From: Terrimicrobiaceae bacterium | GTDB taxonomy: Bacteria > Verrucomicrobiota > Verrucomicrobiia > Chthoniobacterales > Terrimicrobiaceae | Assembly: GCA_018402345.1 (NCBI GenBank) | Contig: JAGYIV010000008.1 | Coordinates: 62,001-126,000 of the forward strand | Reading direction: 5' to 3' | DNA: 64,000 nt | In this document: positions 1 to 8,391 of the stretch, piece after piece | How the letters are laid out: every line of letters begins with the position of its first letter | How positions within the stretch are numbered: the stretch's first letter is position 1 | Notes under the pieces: generated by a model | What the model was told of the DNA's origin: nothing | Databases searched by the model: none | What the model saw: only the letters and a program-made list of their open reading frames with translations | Translations under genes and position numbers: made by a program

Positions 1-457
1 TCTCACCCACAGGTGGCACCGAGCGCATGTCATAGACCGTGTCACTGACGATCCGACCGACATTGATGTCGTAGATCATGACCTGCGCCTTGCCTTGGGC
101 GCGGGTGTCCTCCGTGCGCACGGCGATGTAGCGCGTCGAGCGCTTGGAGAATTCGCCGGTGCGCGCGACATACTCCCTCGCCCGGTCCTCTGCCACTTGA
201 CGCTGCCGCGCGCTCGCCTGTTTTTTGGCGATCAAATACGTCCCACCACCGGCAAGAACGGCAGCCCCTGCAGTCACCGGGATCGTCACCGCCGGATTCA
301 CCCCAGTCAGCGCCAGAGGCAAGCCGACAGCCAACCCAGTCGCCGCACCCGCGATCGCCGCATTCTCACCCGGAGTCAGATTCGAGCAACCGGACAAAAC
401 AAACGAAGCCGCCACGGGAACCATGGCGATCCGAACAAACTTGGTGGATTTCATCAT
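1..457 (-). CDS. Putative lipoprotein, 3' end outside the window
   Basis: Reading the minus strand from the ATG at 457 gives an uninterrupted frame to the window edge, so only about 152 residues are seen. It starts with a basic n-region, a hydrophobic stretch and a lipobox (VLSGC), so it should be exported and lipid-anchored. Next comes an Ala/Gly/Val-rich hydrophobic segment (about residues 35-65) that could be a glycine-zipper-type membrane segment. A more polar part with Arg/Glu-rich helix and the strand-like VMIYDINVGRIVSDTVYDM follows. A second ATG lies at 454. No family is recognised; glycine-zipper lipoproteins are the nearest analogy. The frame-plus-lipobox evidence is direct, the membrane role is inferred. 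Confidence 0.75.
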   Translation of the reverse strand, partial: MMKSTKFVRIAMVPVAASFVLSGCSNLTPGENAAIAGAATGLAVGLPLALTGVNPAVTIPVTAGAAVLAGGGTYLIAKKQASARQRQVAEDRAREYVARTGEFSKRSTRYIAVRTEDTRAQGKAQVMIYDINVGRIVSDTVYDMRSVPPVGE

Positions 458-589
458 AGCGATAGAAACCATATCCGCATTCGGCATCGAAACAAGCCCC
501 CCCCTGCTGGCTCGCTTGATTTGAAAAATTAAAAAAAACGCCATTGACTCCAACCCCAATTTCCCCTTTATTACGCGTCCCTTTTCAAA

Positions 590-663
590 GCAGCCGTAGC
601 TCAATTGGATAGAGCATCTGACTACGGATCAGAAGGTTAAAGGTTCAAGTCCTTTCGGCTGCA
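590..663 (+). tRNA. tRNA-Arg (ACG)
   Basis: A complete cloverleaf can be drawn. The acceptor arms are gcagccg and cggctgc with discriminator A, the D stem is gctc/gagc, and the anticodon stem is tctga/tcaga around the loop ctacgga. The T stem is aaagg/ccttt. The anticodon ACG reads CGU arginine codons. CCA is not encoded. Accessory genes follow immediately downstream, so this tRNA could be an integration site, but no repeated 3' tRNA fragment was found at the far side. Confidence 0.96.
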
Positions 664-780
664 CTTCTCTTAAGAATCAACATCTTAAGCCCTCCAAAAA
701 GTCCAAACAATCGTGTCGAAAAACGGGCTTGTGACAAATGAGTGACAAATAAAACCAGCTCTGCCTTCTCTGCGTGGAGC

Positions 781-1161
781 TCATTCCCGCTGCGGGCGGT
801 GGGAAAAATGGGCGTTGTAGAGCAGCGTCCAAAATTCCTCGTAGGGCTCTAGCTTCGCCTTTTGATGGGGCGTCGCCTTGATCATGTCCTTGAAGTTATC
901 GTAGTCGATCAGGGCCGCGAGCTTCGCCATCACGACATCCATCTCCTCCTGCGTGTTGAGATACACCCGATACGGATTGTCGCTTCGAGTGTATTCATGC
1001 ACCACAGGACGCTTCGCCAGATCCGGAGAAACGAGTTCCGCGAATCGCTTGAGGTCGTCCTTGTCGCGGCCAAGAATGTTGAAAAACTCTGGTCCATCAG
1101 GGTTGAGATGCGAGGGTTTTTTGGTGATCGAGTAGAAGCCGATTTTGGCGAGAATCCACAT
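781..1161 (-). CDS. Conserved small hypothetical protein (MWxxxKxGFYS type)
   Basis: This 126-residue protein starts MWILAKIGFYSITKK and carries a YRVYLNTQEEMDVVMAKLA segment followed by IDYDNFKD and a tyrosine/tryptophan-rich C-terminus. From memory this matches a widespread small bacterial family of unknown function with an MW-(T)K-GFYS start and a DYDNFK motif. It has no signal peptide or membrane segment, so it is probably cytoplasmic. It lies alone between tRNA-Arg and the first AbiE module. The plus-strand frame over the same bases lacks such conserved motifs. Function unknown. Confidence 0.7.
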   Translation of the reverse strand: MWILAKIGFYSITKKPSHLNPDGPEFFNILGRDKDDLKRFAELVSPDLAKRPVVHEYTRSDNPYRVYLNTQEEMDVVMAKLAALIDYDNFKDMIKATPHQKAKLEPYEEFWTLLYNAHFSHRPQRE

Positions 1162-1419
1162 GCAGAAAATCTACCACCCCACGCAAGAATAGAAAGCCCT
1201 TTGAGGCCCATCCCACCTAGCTTTCCCATCGTTTTCAGGAGATAAATCAAGCCCTCATTCTGCCTTTCAAAAAAGCACTCGCTTTTTTCATAGTTCACAC
1301 CTGTTTTTGGATAACTTTCCCACGTGAACAAACTGCCTCCCCTGACAACCCGGCGATCTCCAACGACGCCTCTTTCAAATCTCCGAAGCGCTCTCGCTTG
1401 AAGAGCGCAATCCAGTGCC

Positions 1420-2217
1420 TCACGTCCTTCTCATCGCCCAGAACCGGTCCAAGAAAGTCGGCCAACCGCTGGACCACTGCGTGAGCTTGCCCGGATCGCT
1501 TGCAAATTCTGGCGTGAGCGCCACTGGCATTCTCTTCGGCATCGTCGTGCCCCGCCGCGCAAAGGTATTTCGGACGGCCTCGCGCAGAATCGCGAGATCG
1601 AACTCCCTGTGGCGGCACAGCCAATCCAGATCGAAGAAATCTTTCATACGGCTGTTGGCCAGGCCAAGCACTGTGGCGGCTTCCAGTTTCTCGGCGATCA
1701 CCGTCTCCGGGGGATAGGCCAAAAGCCGCGCCTCGGGAAAACCAAGCAACTCCCGCCACTCCACCTCGATCGCCCCCGGGGTAATGGCATCTCCAAATCC
1801 CACATCGATCTGCACCCGCACCACCGCCCCTGCAAGCGTGGCATGCGTAACCACTCTCACGCCCTGATATTGCTGGTCTTCACGGATTGGAGCAGCTTCC
1901 ACCTTCCCCCAGATCAACCCATCCTCCGGCTCCACTGGGGTATCCAGAAGCATCTCAAAAAGCACCTTCAAGCTCTCCGGCGAAGCCTCCCCCGTTCCCA
2001 ATAAATCCACATCCCGCGTGGGACGGTGCGGCGCCTCCGCCCAAAGCGTAAACAACTGCGCACCCTTTAAAACAAAACGATCCGCCGAATCGCTCCGACT
2101 CAACCTCCAAAGCAAACGCCCCAGCGCGAAACGCTCCATCAACGCCGCTAGGGGAACTCCCGTTTCCCTCGCCAGATTCGACAACCGCGCCCGCACGGAG
2201 GCTGCCACATTTTTCAT
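1420..2217 (-). CDS. abiEii: AbiEii-type nucleotidyltransferase toxin (type IV TA), copy 1
   Basis: The 265-residue protein has the layout of AbiEii/AbiGii nucleotidyltransferase toxins. It has an N-terminal helix, FVLKGAQLF, then the GT-like acidic motif TRDVDLLG (DxD, metal binding) near residue 69, a VQIDVGFGD strand with another acidic residue, and the ETVIAEKLEAATVLG and SRMKDFFDL motifs. AbiE toxins arrest growth or abort phage infection by modifying RNA. It overlaps the upstream antitoxin gene by 4 bp (ATGA), the usual translational coupling. The end is slightly short for the family. An adjacent minus-strand frame downstream of 1420 encodes a Trp/Leu-rich stretch, so a C-terminal frameshift losing some 20-30 residues is possible but unproven. 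Confidence 0.88.
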   Translation of the reverse strand: MKNVAASVRARLSNLARETGVPLAALMERFALGRLLWRLSRSDSADRFVLKGAQLFTLWAEAPHRPTRDVDLLGTGEASPESLKVLFEMLLDTPVEPEDGLIWGKVEAAPIREDQQYQGVRVVTHATLAGAVVRVQIDVGFGDAITPGAIEVEWRELLGFPEARLLAYPPETVIAEKLEAATVLGLANSRMKDFFDLDWLCRHREFDLAILREAVRNTFARRGTTMPKRMPVALTPEFASDPGKLTQWSSGWPTFLDRFWAMRRT

Positions 2218-2822
2218 GCCAGCGCCTCCAGATACGGCTTCATCACTCGCCAGGCTCCCAGCTTGCGGGCGTAATTTTCAATGGCCGGCAGGCTTTGCCG
2301 CCGATTGCGCAGCCTCTCGCGCAGAGCCTCCAGACACACTTCCAGCGTCACCGTTCCCCGGTGGCGGAAGCAATCCACAATCGTGCGGTCCGGGTCTGTG
2401 ATCCGCACCGCGTGGCCGGCGATCCGATGCGTCTCCACGCCCAGCGTGAACGCCTCCGGCTTGCGGCTGCGAATGATCCTCAATGGCGGATGCCCGATCC
2501 TTGGAGTCGGGTAGTTCGCCGGAAGTTGCATCCAGACTTGCCGCGCGGCTTGTGTTCCAATCCCATGGAAAACCAGCGCGCTCAGGAGCACCACCACGCC
2601 TTTGGTAACGCGCACCGCTGCCTCGACCAGGTCCGGATGATCATAGCTCTCGCCCTCCGCCAACCGGTAAAGTCCGCGCCCCACCCGCTCCACCACGCCA
2701 GACTCCGTCAGCCGCACAAGCGAAGTCCTCGGAATGCCCGCACGCACGGCATCAGATGCCCGCACCACCGGAGTGCGGCGGCTGAGGGCTTTCATTCTCT
2801 GAACTGGCGAAGCGAGAGGCAT
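2214..2822 (-). CDS. abiEi: AbiEi-type antitoxin/repressor, copy 1
   Basis: This 202-residue partner of the AbiEii toxin has an N-terminal winged-helix region (residues about 15-60, GIPRTSLVRLTESGVVERVGRGLYRL), typical of AbiEi DNA-binding antitoxins. A C-terminal domain with ITDPDRTIVDCFRHR follows, a motif common to the family. AbiEi proteins repress their own promoter and neutralise the toxin without a stable complex (type IV). It is the first gene of a two-gene operon, overlapping the toxin by 4 bp. The promoter region upstream is strikingly AT-rich compared with the coding DNA. Confidence 0.88.
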   Translation of the reverse strand: MPLASPVQRMKALSRRTPVVRASDAVRAGIPRTSLVRLTESGVVERVGRGLYRLAEGESYDHPDLVEAAVRVTKGVVVLLSALVFHGIGTQAARQVWMQLPANYPTPRIGHPPLRIIRSRKPEAFTLGVETHRIAGHAVRITDPDRTIVDCFRHRGTVTLEVCLEALRERLRNRRQSLPAIENYARKLGAWRVMKPYLEALA

Positions 2823-2849
2823 GGCTTGTATTTTAGGATATTTTAAAGA

Positions 2850-2867
2850 TTGTTATAGTATTTACAA
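2850..2867. promoter_or_regulatory. Possible AbiEi operator
   Basis: An 18-bp near-palindrome (ttgttatagtatttacaa) lies 28 bp upstream of the first antitoxin start, in an AT-rich patch. The outer arms match in 5 of 6 positions. AbiEi antitoxins autoregulate through inverted repeats, so this is a candidate site. The assignment is inference. Confidence 0.3.
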
Positions 2868-2995
2868 CTAAAGATTGGCCGCCCGACTCCAGGGGCAGAT
2901 TTTTTCTGGAAAAAAATTTGCGCGGCTCTATCGCACGCGAATTCCGCTCCCATCTACTCCCCTAAATGCCTGGCGAGTTCCGTGGACTGGCTTTT

Positions 2996-3910
2996 TTACT
3001 CGAGCACTTGTTCCGTCCTGCGGATTTGCTCGGCGAAGGCTATGGGTTGGCGCTCTTGAAATTTCCTCAGATTGATCAACCTCCATTGAATGCCCGGCAA
3101 TTCCGAGGCATGGGGACAGCGAAGCAGGCTCCAATCGGGCTCGGCGCGGAGCAGGCTCAAAAGAAATTCTTTATGGTCGGTGGTAAGCCGATTCATCAAT
3201 TCGTGTCGAAGGCGGGAACGGGTTTCTATCAATTGCTCCAAGGGCACGGGAACCGCTGCCATCCCGGCGAACTGCCCTGCGTAGATCCCCGAGATGTCCT
3301 TGTCGCGGGCGTCCAGAACCTCGTAGGGCGGCCGATCATGTCCGGAAAGGTAAACGATGAAGCATTCGACCATATCGTCCGTGAGTCCCTCGGATCCGAA
3401 CAAGCAATGGACATCAAAGAGGTCCCTCGGGTGCTGTCGGTCGAGAGCAGCCACTAGTTTGCCTCCGTATAATTCGGCTTCTGAAAGCACGGGGACGGAC
3501 AATTCAGCCATGAAGTGCTTGGCGGCAGTTTCAACGAGCGGGCGGTTTTTAACAGGATGAACGGTGCCGCGAAGCACAGTGTTGACCTCGATTTTGACCA
3601 TCGTGGAACCCTCATCGATCAGCAGCTTGGTATCGCCCATTTCCTTGTTGCCCACTTTGCGGGTGGATAGCCCTGTTTTTTCAAGACGATGGGCAATTGC
3701 TTGAAGGCTTGCCGTAATTTCTTCCAAAGCCTTTTGCCTCGGTGTTGCGCGGTTCACATAAACGAGATCGAGATCCACAGAGAGACGCGGCATTTCTCGG
3801 ACGAAAAGGTTGATGGCCGTGCCTCCCTTGAGCGCGAATGGGGTGCCTTCAAATACATCCGGAGCGATGCGAAGCATCAACTTCACGGCTTCGATGTAGG
3901 TCTTATCCAT
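2996..3910 (-). CDS. abiEii: AbiEii-type nucleotidyltransferase toxin, copy 2
   Basis: This 304-residue protein belongs to a different branch of AbiEii-like nucleotidyltransferases from its neighbour. It shows FALKGGTAINLFVREMPRLSVDLDL, that is the GG-T segment followed by the DLDLVY acidic pair that binds metal, then VKIEVN, and the conserved LSEAELYGGKLVAALDRQHPRDLFDVH region. The K-x-x-A-x-x-x-R-x-x-R-D-x-x-D pattern of that last region is characteristic of the family. It overlaps the upstream antitoxin by 8 bp. It is dissimilar enough from copy 1 that independent acquisition is more likely than tandem duplication. Confidence 0.9.
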   Translation of the reverse strand: MDKTYIEAVKLMLRIAPDVFEGTPFALKGGTAINLFVREMPRLSVDLDLVYVNRATPRQKALEEITASLQAIAHRLEKTGLSTRKVGNKEMGDTKLLIDEGSTMVKIEVNTVLRGTVHPVKNRPLVETAAKHFMAELSVPVLSEAELYGGKLVAALDRQHPRDLFDVHCLFGSEGLTDDMVECFIVYLSGHDRPPYEVLDARDKDISGIYAGQFAGMAAVPVPLEQLIETRSRLRHELMNRLTTDHKEFLLSLLRAEPDWSLLRCPHASELPGIQWRLINLRKFQERQPIAFAEQIRRTEQVLE

Positions 3911-4658
3911 TCTTGAGAGTCAGCAGGGTGCCGTCCTTCAGTCGGGTGATCCAGCGGCTTTTGCTGCCGGTCTTTATTTTGTGGTCCTTGAGAAGTTGAT
4001 CGACATCTACAACAGCGGTTTCGCGTGCCCATGTGAGAAATAGACGAACTGTCTTCACGCTGGTGCAGGAGGCTAGGAGGTGACCCAAAAGTTCAGTGCG
4101 GAGGTTGCGCAGACCATCGAACAAATTGCGGGCTTCTTCCAAATCCTGATGAATGCCGACATCCGATAGAAGCTCCAGAACAGCCCTTTCAGGCACAGAC
4201 ACCTTCAGGTTTTCCAAAGCTCCAGCTGGAGTCGAAATGGTCTCGTCATTCAACGAGGAAGGCTTCCAATCAAAAAGCTGGGTGTGGACAAATCGTGCGC
4301 CGAAACGGGATGTGAACCACTCAGGCAGGAGGAATCGGCTCTCACCCCAGAGAATCCAGTTTTGACGGAATGCGAGGTTGTGACGAACCCCATGCAAATC
4401 GAGCGCGCTTTTGCCGCCCACATGCAGTCCGGGGGATTTTGTTTGGAGGAGGCGAATGCAGCTCGGTGTGTCCAGCGAGTCAGAGGGATAGGCATAGACT
4501 CCCTGACCCAACCTGACGAGCCAACCGCTTTTCACATATTGGGCGGCCTGCTTGGCGGAAATCCTCTGAGTAGCCAGCGCCTCCAAATCGAAAGGAGCAC
4601 CGTGGGGTATGGCCGCATAGAGGTTTTTGATTAGAGAATGCCTTTCAGTTCTCTTCAT
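3903..4658 (-). CDS. abiEi: AbiEi-type antitoxin, copy 2
   Basis: The protein has an N-terminal winged-helix segment (AKQAAQYVKSGWLVRLGQGVYAYP) as in AbiEi_3/DUF6088-like antitoxins, a middle part with SALDLHGVRHNLAF, and a C-terminal segment with VSVPERAVLELLSDVG. It is the expected antitoxin and autorepressor for the overlapping toxin gene. I chose the ATG at 4658 (MKRTERHSL). A further in-frame ATG at 4676 (MHYYLL) would add six residues. Base composition is clearly lower in GC than the housekeeping part of the window, consistent with horizontal transfer. Confidence 0.87.
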   Translation of the reverse strand: MKRTERHSLIKNLYAAIPHGAPFDLEALATQRISAKQAAQYVKSGWLVRLGQGVYAYPSDSLDTPSCIRLLQTKSPGLHVGGKSALDLHGVRHNLAFRQNWILWGESRFLLPEWFTSRFGARFVHTQLFDWKPSSLNDETISTPAGALENLKVSVPERAVLELLSDVGIHQDLEEARNLFDGLRNLRTELLGHLLASCTSVKTVRLFLTWARETAVVDVDQLLKDHKIKTGSKSRWITRLKDGTLLTLKNG

Positions 4659-4800
4659 GAGCAAATAATAATGCATTTTCTAAACAATCCGTCAATGCAT
4701 GTTTAGGTTTAGATTCAAAATTCTATTATGAGGGAATTCTGAAATATATTTTTCAAACAACAAATGGCCTTGGCATCGGTATTGAAAAATACTACTCCAG

Positions 4801-4840
4801 TAGCTAAAAAAAACGCCCTCAAGAGCAGGACGGTTTTTAC
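4801..4840. repeat. Left imperfect repeat with hairpin before the ATPase
   Basis: The stretch begins tagctaaaaa, has a hairpin (cgccct at 4814-4819 with aggacg at 4827-4832) and ends in a T run. A related sequence occurs at 6335-6375, right after the ATPase gene, with the same beginning and the same ending (gacggttttt). On the minus strand the hairpin pairs with one G-U. It resembles an intrinsic terminator, but no gene on either strand obviously needs one here. Confidence 0.55.
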
Positions 4841-4945
4841 TTGGAGGTCTGCCTTCAGCGCCAAGTGTCCCCAGTTTGCTGGATAGTAAAAAATAACTTG
4901 CCGATAAAAGAGCGTTTGGTTAATAAACACACCCGTCTTTTGTAT

Positions 4946-6334
4946 ATGATCAATCGTAATGCCGCCCTTTGTTTGCATGATTGGCTCAAAAAATCACGCC
5001 GCAAGCCTTTGATTTTACGCGGAGCCAGGCAGGTGGGCAAGTCGACCTTGGTTCGTGAATTCGCCAAGTCGGCTGGACTCGAGCTTTTGGAAATCAATTT
5101 GGAAAGACACCCCGTTTTGGACACGGTTTTCCGAAGCCTTGATGTGGTGCGAATCTGTCGGGAGATCGAGGGGTTACTGGGTCGACGGATCGAGGCGGCG
5201 AATTCGCTTCTGTTTCTGGACGAAATCCAAGCCACGCCCCATGCACTGGCGGCCCTCCGTTATTTTTATGAGGAGATGCCAGAGTTACCGGTGGTGGCGG
5301 CGGGGTCGCTTTTAGAGTTCACCTTGGCGGATCATGAATTCTCGATGCCGGTCGGGAGAGTCGAATATCTCCATCTCGGACCTCTGGGATTTTCGGAGTT
5401 TCTTGCTGCGGTGGATACGGGGCTGGTTTCCTATTTGGAGGCTGCGGGGAGATTCGAGGAGATTCCCGATACGGCTCACGCGAGACTTGTGGAGCATCTC
5501 AGGGAATTTCTCTTTGTAGGAGGGATGCCCGAAGCAGTGTGTGAATTTCTGGAAACCGGTTCACTGACCGGGGTGCGGGAGGTCCAGCGCTCGATCGTAG
5601 AGACTTATCAGGATGACTTCGCCAAGTATGCGCGGAGGGCGGACTTAGCGAGATTGCACGGCGTCTTCCAACGGATTCCGGTGAACATTGGCCGCAAGAT
5701 CAAATATGTGAACCTGTCCCGTGAGGATCTGGCGCGCGACACGAAAGGTTGTGTGGATCTTTTGATTCGTGCACAGGTTTGTCACCGGGTGTCGGCATCC
5801 CATTGCTCGGGCTTGCCACTTGCTGCGGGTGAGAACCAAAGGGCCTTCAAACTCATTTCCATGGATGTGGGTATCGTGAATTTTCTGTGCGGAGGGCGAT
5901 GGGAAAGCCTCTCTCAAGCCACATCGCAAACTCTCGTGAACGAGGGAGCCTTGGCGGAACAATTCATCGGGCAGCATTTGGCATTTCTCGATCCGGGCAA
6001 GCCATCGCTCCACTACTGGCTTCGCGAGGGAAAATCCGAAAACGCGGAAGTGGACTATGTGGTCGCGCAGACTGGAAAAATCCTGCCAATCGAGGTGAAA
6101 GCGGGAGCGGCTGGCTCGCTCAAGTCGATCCATCAATTCTGCCACGAAAAAAAATGCGTGATGGCTCTGCGATTCGACCTGAACAAGCCCAGCCGTTTTC
6201 AAGTCGCCTTCAAGACTCGCGAGGCATCCACAACAGCGGCGGTCCATTTCGAACTTCTGTCCCTTCCTCTCTACGCCGTGGAAGCTGTCGGCAGGCACTC
6301 CCTCTTTTCCTCGATTACGAAAACCCACGACTGA
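4946..6334 (+). CDS. AAA ATPase with DUF4143 C-terminus
   Basis: This is a member of the large AAA_14/DUF4143 family of archaeal and bacterial ATPases. The N-terminal domain has the Walker A motif GARQVGKST (about residues 25-33), a Walker B segment SLLFLDEIQ with the catalytic acid, and sensor-like VVAAGSLLEF. A central helical region is followed by the DUF4143 domain with its nuclease-like end (ENAEVDYVV and ILPIEVKAG). Cellular role is unproven; these genes are scattered and typical of accessory DNA. I start at 4946 (MINRNAALC) because the upstream 35 residues have no family-like content and the Walker A then lies at the usual distance. The gene is bracketed by imperfect direct repeats. 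Confidence 0.88.
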   Translation: MINRNAALCLHDWLKKSRRKPLILRGARQVGKSTLVREFAKSAGLELLEINLERHPVLDTVFRSLDVVRICREIEGLLGRRIEAANSLLFLDEIQATPHALAALRYFYEEMPELPVVAAGSLLEFTLADHEFSMPVGRVEYLHLGPLGFSEFLAAVDTGLVSYLEAAGRFEEIPDTAHARLVEHLREFLFVGGMPEAVCEFLETGSLTGVREVQRSIVETYQDDFAKYARRADLARLHGVFQRIPVNIGRKIKYVNLSREDLARDTKGCVDLLIRAQVCHRVSASHCSGLPLAAGENQRAFKLISMDVGIVNFLCGGRWESLSQATSQTLVNEGALAEQFIGQHLAFLDPGKPSLHYWLREGKSENAEVDYVVAQTGKILPIEVKAGAAGSLKSIHQFCHEKKCVMALRFDLNKPSRFQVAFKTREASTTAAVHFELLSLPLYAVEAVGRHSLFSSITKTHD

Positions 6335-6345
6335 TAGCTAAAAAG

Positions 6346-6372
6346 ACCGCCCCCGAGGGCATGACGGTTTTT
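6346..6372 (+). terminator. Probable intrinsic terminator after the ATPase
   Basis: A GC-rich hairpin (accg...cggt enclosing gccc/gggc) followed by five T residues lies 12 bp after the ATPase stop. It is part of the right copy of the repeat pair bracketing this gene. Confidence 0.5.
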
Positions 6373-6644
6373 CTTCAGCACCTTGGCGGTCGGTGCTGGT
6401 GGAAAATTTCCAGATCTAAGTGAGCAACTGTTTATCAGAGCAACCGGGGATCGAAAGAGAATGGCACTGGCTTGCGGATAATGATTTTTTGAAAATCCCG
6501 GTGTGCCGGGTTGAGGAGATAGTTTGATTCACTGGGAATGATGGCGCTGGGAAGTTCCAGCACTGCGGAGCGTCCCTCTCTGACCCCACTTGATCGCCTA
6601 ATCGCATCGTCGAGCCGGCAGGTGGTTCCTCAGTCCAATCCGGA

Positions 6645-7008
6645 GGCAAACCACACTCGCGGCAATACCTGGGCAGGGTGGCGACTTGTTATCTCCAAAC
6701 TGAATCTGCTGCGGGGACTGCACCATCTCGCCGAGCGACTGATTCATGAGGTTTCCGAGGCGGTATTGCGGATACACATAATGATCGCAGGAGTAGATGT
6801 CGCGGTCGTGCTCGATCGCCAGCGCCGAGCCACATTTTTCGGAGAACACGCAGAGGCCTGGTCCGGCGCCGACCCAATTGCCAAGAGCCACATCGAAAAT
6901 CTGCACGAAATGGCGACCCACATCCTGTCGCACCCATTCGTCAAAAATAGCGCAGAGGAACTCGCCATACTGCGCGGCTTGAACGCTCCAAGGGGTCACA
7001 GAGGATTG
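6645..7008 (-). pseudogene. Remnant of an anaerobic sulfatase maturase (radical SAM/SPASM)
   Basis: Minus-strand translation gives a C-terminal piece of an anaerobic sulfatase-maturating enzyme: QYGEFLCAIFDEWVRQDVG, VQIFDVALGNWVG, GLCVFSEKCG, EHDRDIYSCDHYVYP and YRLGNLM. The cysteines are those of the SPASM domain, which binds auxiliary iron-sulfur clusters. The frame is then shifted: after FGDNK the next family block, LPRYCREC, is found in another frame (about 6655-6677). The N-terminal radical SAM core with CxxxCxxC is absent. It is therefore a dead fragment. These enzymes convert a cysteine or serine of sulfatases to formylglycine. Confidence 0.8.
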
Positions 7009-7205
7009 ATGAAATCGGCCGGTGTCCCCGGCGTCTGTTCCCAGCGAATTTCCCGCACTCCGAAGCGCACGGAACGGGCGTCGAGCTGGCGACCGGTCGC
7101 AGAATCCTCCAGAACAACCTTCAGCTGATAGAGTGGTTGGTCGCCATGGCCGTTGGGCCACCACAAAGCGGGGTCTTCTAGCAGCAGTTCTGCCTCAATC
7201 ATGTT
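6996..7205 (-). pseudogene. Remnant of a family-2 glycoside hydrolase (beta-mannosidase-like)
   Basis: A short minus-strand frame holds LLLEDPALWWPNGHGDQPLY, then DARSVRFGVREIRWEQTPGTP and DFINP. This is the beta-sandwich segment of GH2 enzymes such as beta-mannosidases just before the catalytic barrel (the LWWPNGxGxQPLY and RFGxRxI blocks). It stops where the sulfatase-maturase remnant begins in another frame, so two unrelated gene pieces are joined here. The adjoining 100 bp upstream show no further GH2 sequence. Confidence 0.72.
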
Positions 7206-7244
7206 CATCCTCGCTTGGCGGTGCCGGCATGGCGGTTTCTGCAA

Positions 7245-7604
7245 AAACCAAACACCCGGGTGAGGCCATGGATTTTGCCTGCTTCACCGCATCCCCCGCA
7301 ATCCAGTTCAGCGGCCCCGAGTGCGAACACGACTCCTACGATTTGGTGGATCACGGCGGCATCCCAACCAATGGAATTGCTCCGATGTATTCAGGAGCGC
7401 ACCAACATGTGTATAGCCGCCGAAACTCCGCGCCATCAATATCTCCAAACGCTTTCATGTATTATGATGCAAGGCGATCTGGGGATGGGAAGCCCCCCCT
7501 CTCCGGTTGTGGTCAATTCTGTGGAATCCGGCAAAAAGCACGTCTCGAAATGCTCTCTCCTCCCGCGTTGACAGCGGCCTCTTCTTTCTTAGCCTTGTGA
7601 GCAC
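7245..7604. other. Intergenic stretch without a recognised gene
   Basis: Several short frames cross this 360-bp stretch on both strands, but none has family-like motifs, a convincing start or codon usage like the neighbours. It probably continues the decayed DNA to its left. A T-poor, GC-rich stretch precedes the L,D-transpeptidase start. Confidence 0.5.
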
Positions 7605-8312
7605 ATGCTTGACTCCGCCAAATCCCCCCCTGCGCCTCACCGCCGCCAGTCGCGCGAGGCGTGTGGCATCGTGCTGCGGCGATGCATTTGCCTCACCGTC
7701 GCAGTGCTGGCTCTCGCGCTCGCCTCCTGCGCCTCGCAAGGCGACACCCCCGCGTCGCGGATTTCGGTGTATTCCACCGCCTACCTCACCGAGGACAATC
7801 GCATCGCCTACACCACCCACGGCGGCACCCGCCCCGCGCCCGCCCCGAAACCCGCCGAGACCTGGACTTGGAACGGCGACGGCATCCTCGGCTCCCCTTC
7901 GATCGTCATCAATCTCGGGTCCCAAGAGGCTGTATTTTACAAGGGCGGACAGGAAGTCGGGCGTGCACCGGTGTCCACCGGCCGCGAAGGCTACAGCACC
8001 CCGACCGGCTCGTTCAAAGTCATCCAAAAAAACAAAAACCACGTCTCGAACCTCTACGGCGACTACGTGGATTCCGCGGGAACTGTCGTGAAAGCAAACA
8101 TCGGCGTCAAAACCCACAGACGCCCCTCAGGAACATCGTTCCGCGGCGCTCCCATGCCCTACTTCATGCGAATCCACGGCGGCATCGGCATGCACGCAGG
8201 CTACCTCCCGGGCTACCCGGCATCCCACGGCTGCATCCGCCTTCCCAAAGGCGCCGCCAAACGCTTCTTTGAAAACGCCCCGCTTGGAACCCCTGTGAAT
8301 GTCGTCCACTGA
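7605..8312 (+). CDS. L,D-transpeptidase (YkuD) lipoprotein
   Basis: The 235-residue protein has a basic N-terminus, a hydrophobic segment and a lipobox (ALASC, about residue 42-46), so it is exported and probably lipid-anchored. The C-terminal YkuD domain starts near residue 105 (SIVINLGSQEAVFYKGG) and has the STPTGSFKV block, the HGG motif (MRIHGG) and the catalytic SHGCIRLP motif with its nucleophilic cysteine. Such enzymes form 3-3 crosslinks in peptidoglycan or attach proteins to it. The last 40 codons and about 30 bp of 3' flank are duplicated at 9108-9280, with a PIN-toxin module between. Confidence 0.93.
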   Translation: MLDSAKSPPAPHRRQSREACGIVLRRCICLTVAVLALALASCASQGDTPASRISVYSTAYLTEDNRIAYTTHGGTRPAPAPKPAETWTWNGDGILGSPSIVINLGSQEAVFYKGGQEVGRAPVSTGREGYSTPTGSFKVIQKNKNHVSNLYGDYVDSAGTVVKANIGVKTHRRPSGTSFRGAPMPYFMRIHGGIGMHAGYLPGYPASHGCIRLPKGAAKRFFENAPLGTPVNVVH

Positions 8313-8391
8313 CGCTTCTTTCTGCTTGCACTCCGACACCTCCCGCCTAGGAGCAGTGCCATAAACGGCCGCCTACTCGACTACTCAATCA

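Noticed and set aside
664-780. Integrase remnant after tRNA-Arg
   Set aside because: A small repeat (tgacaaatgagtgacaaat) is present but no integrase-like coding sequence is visible.
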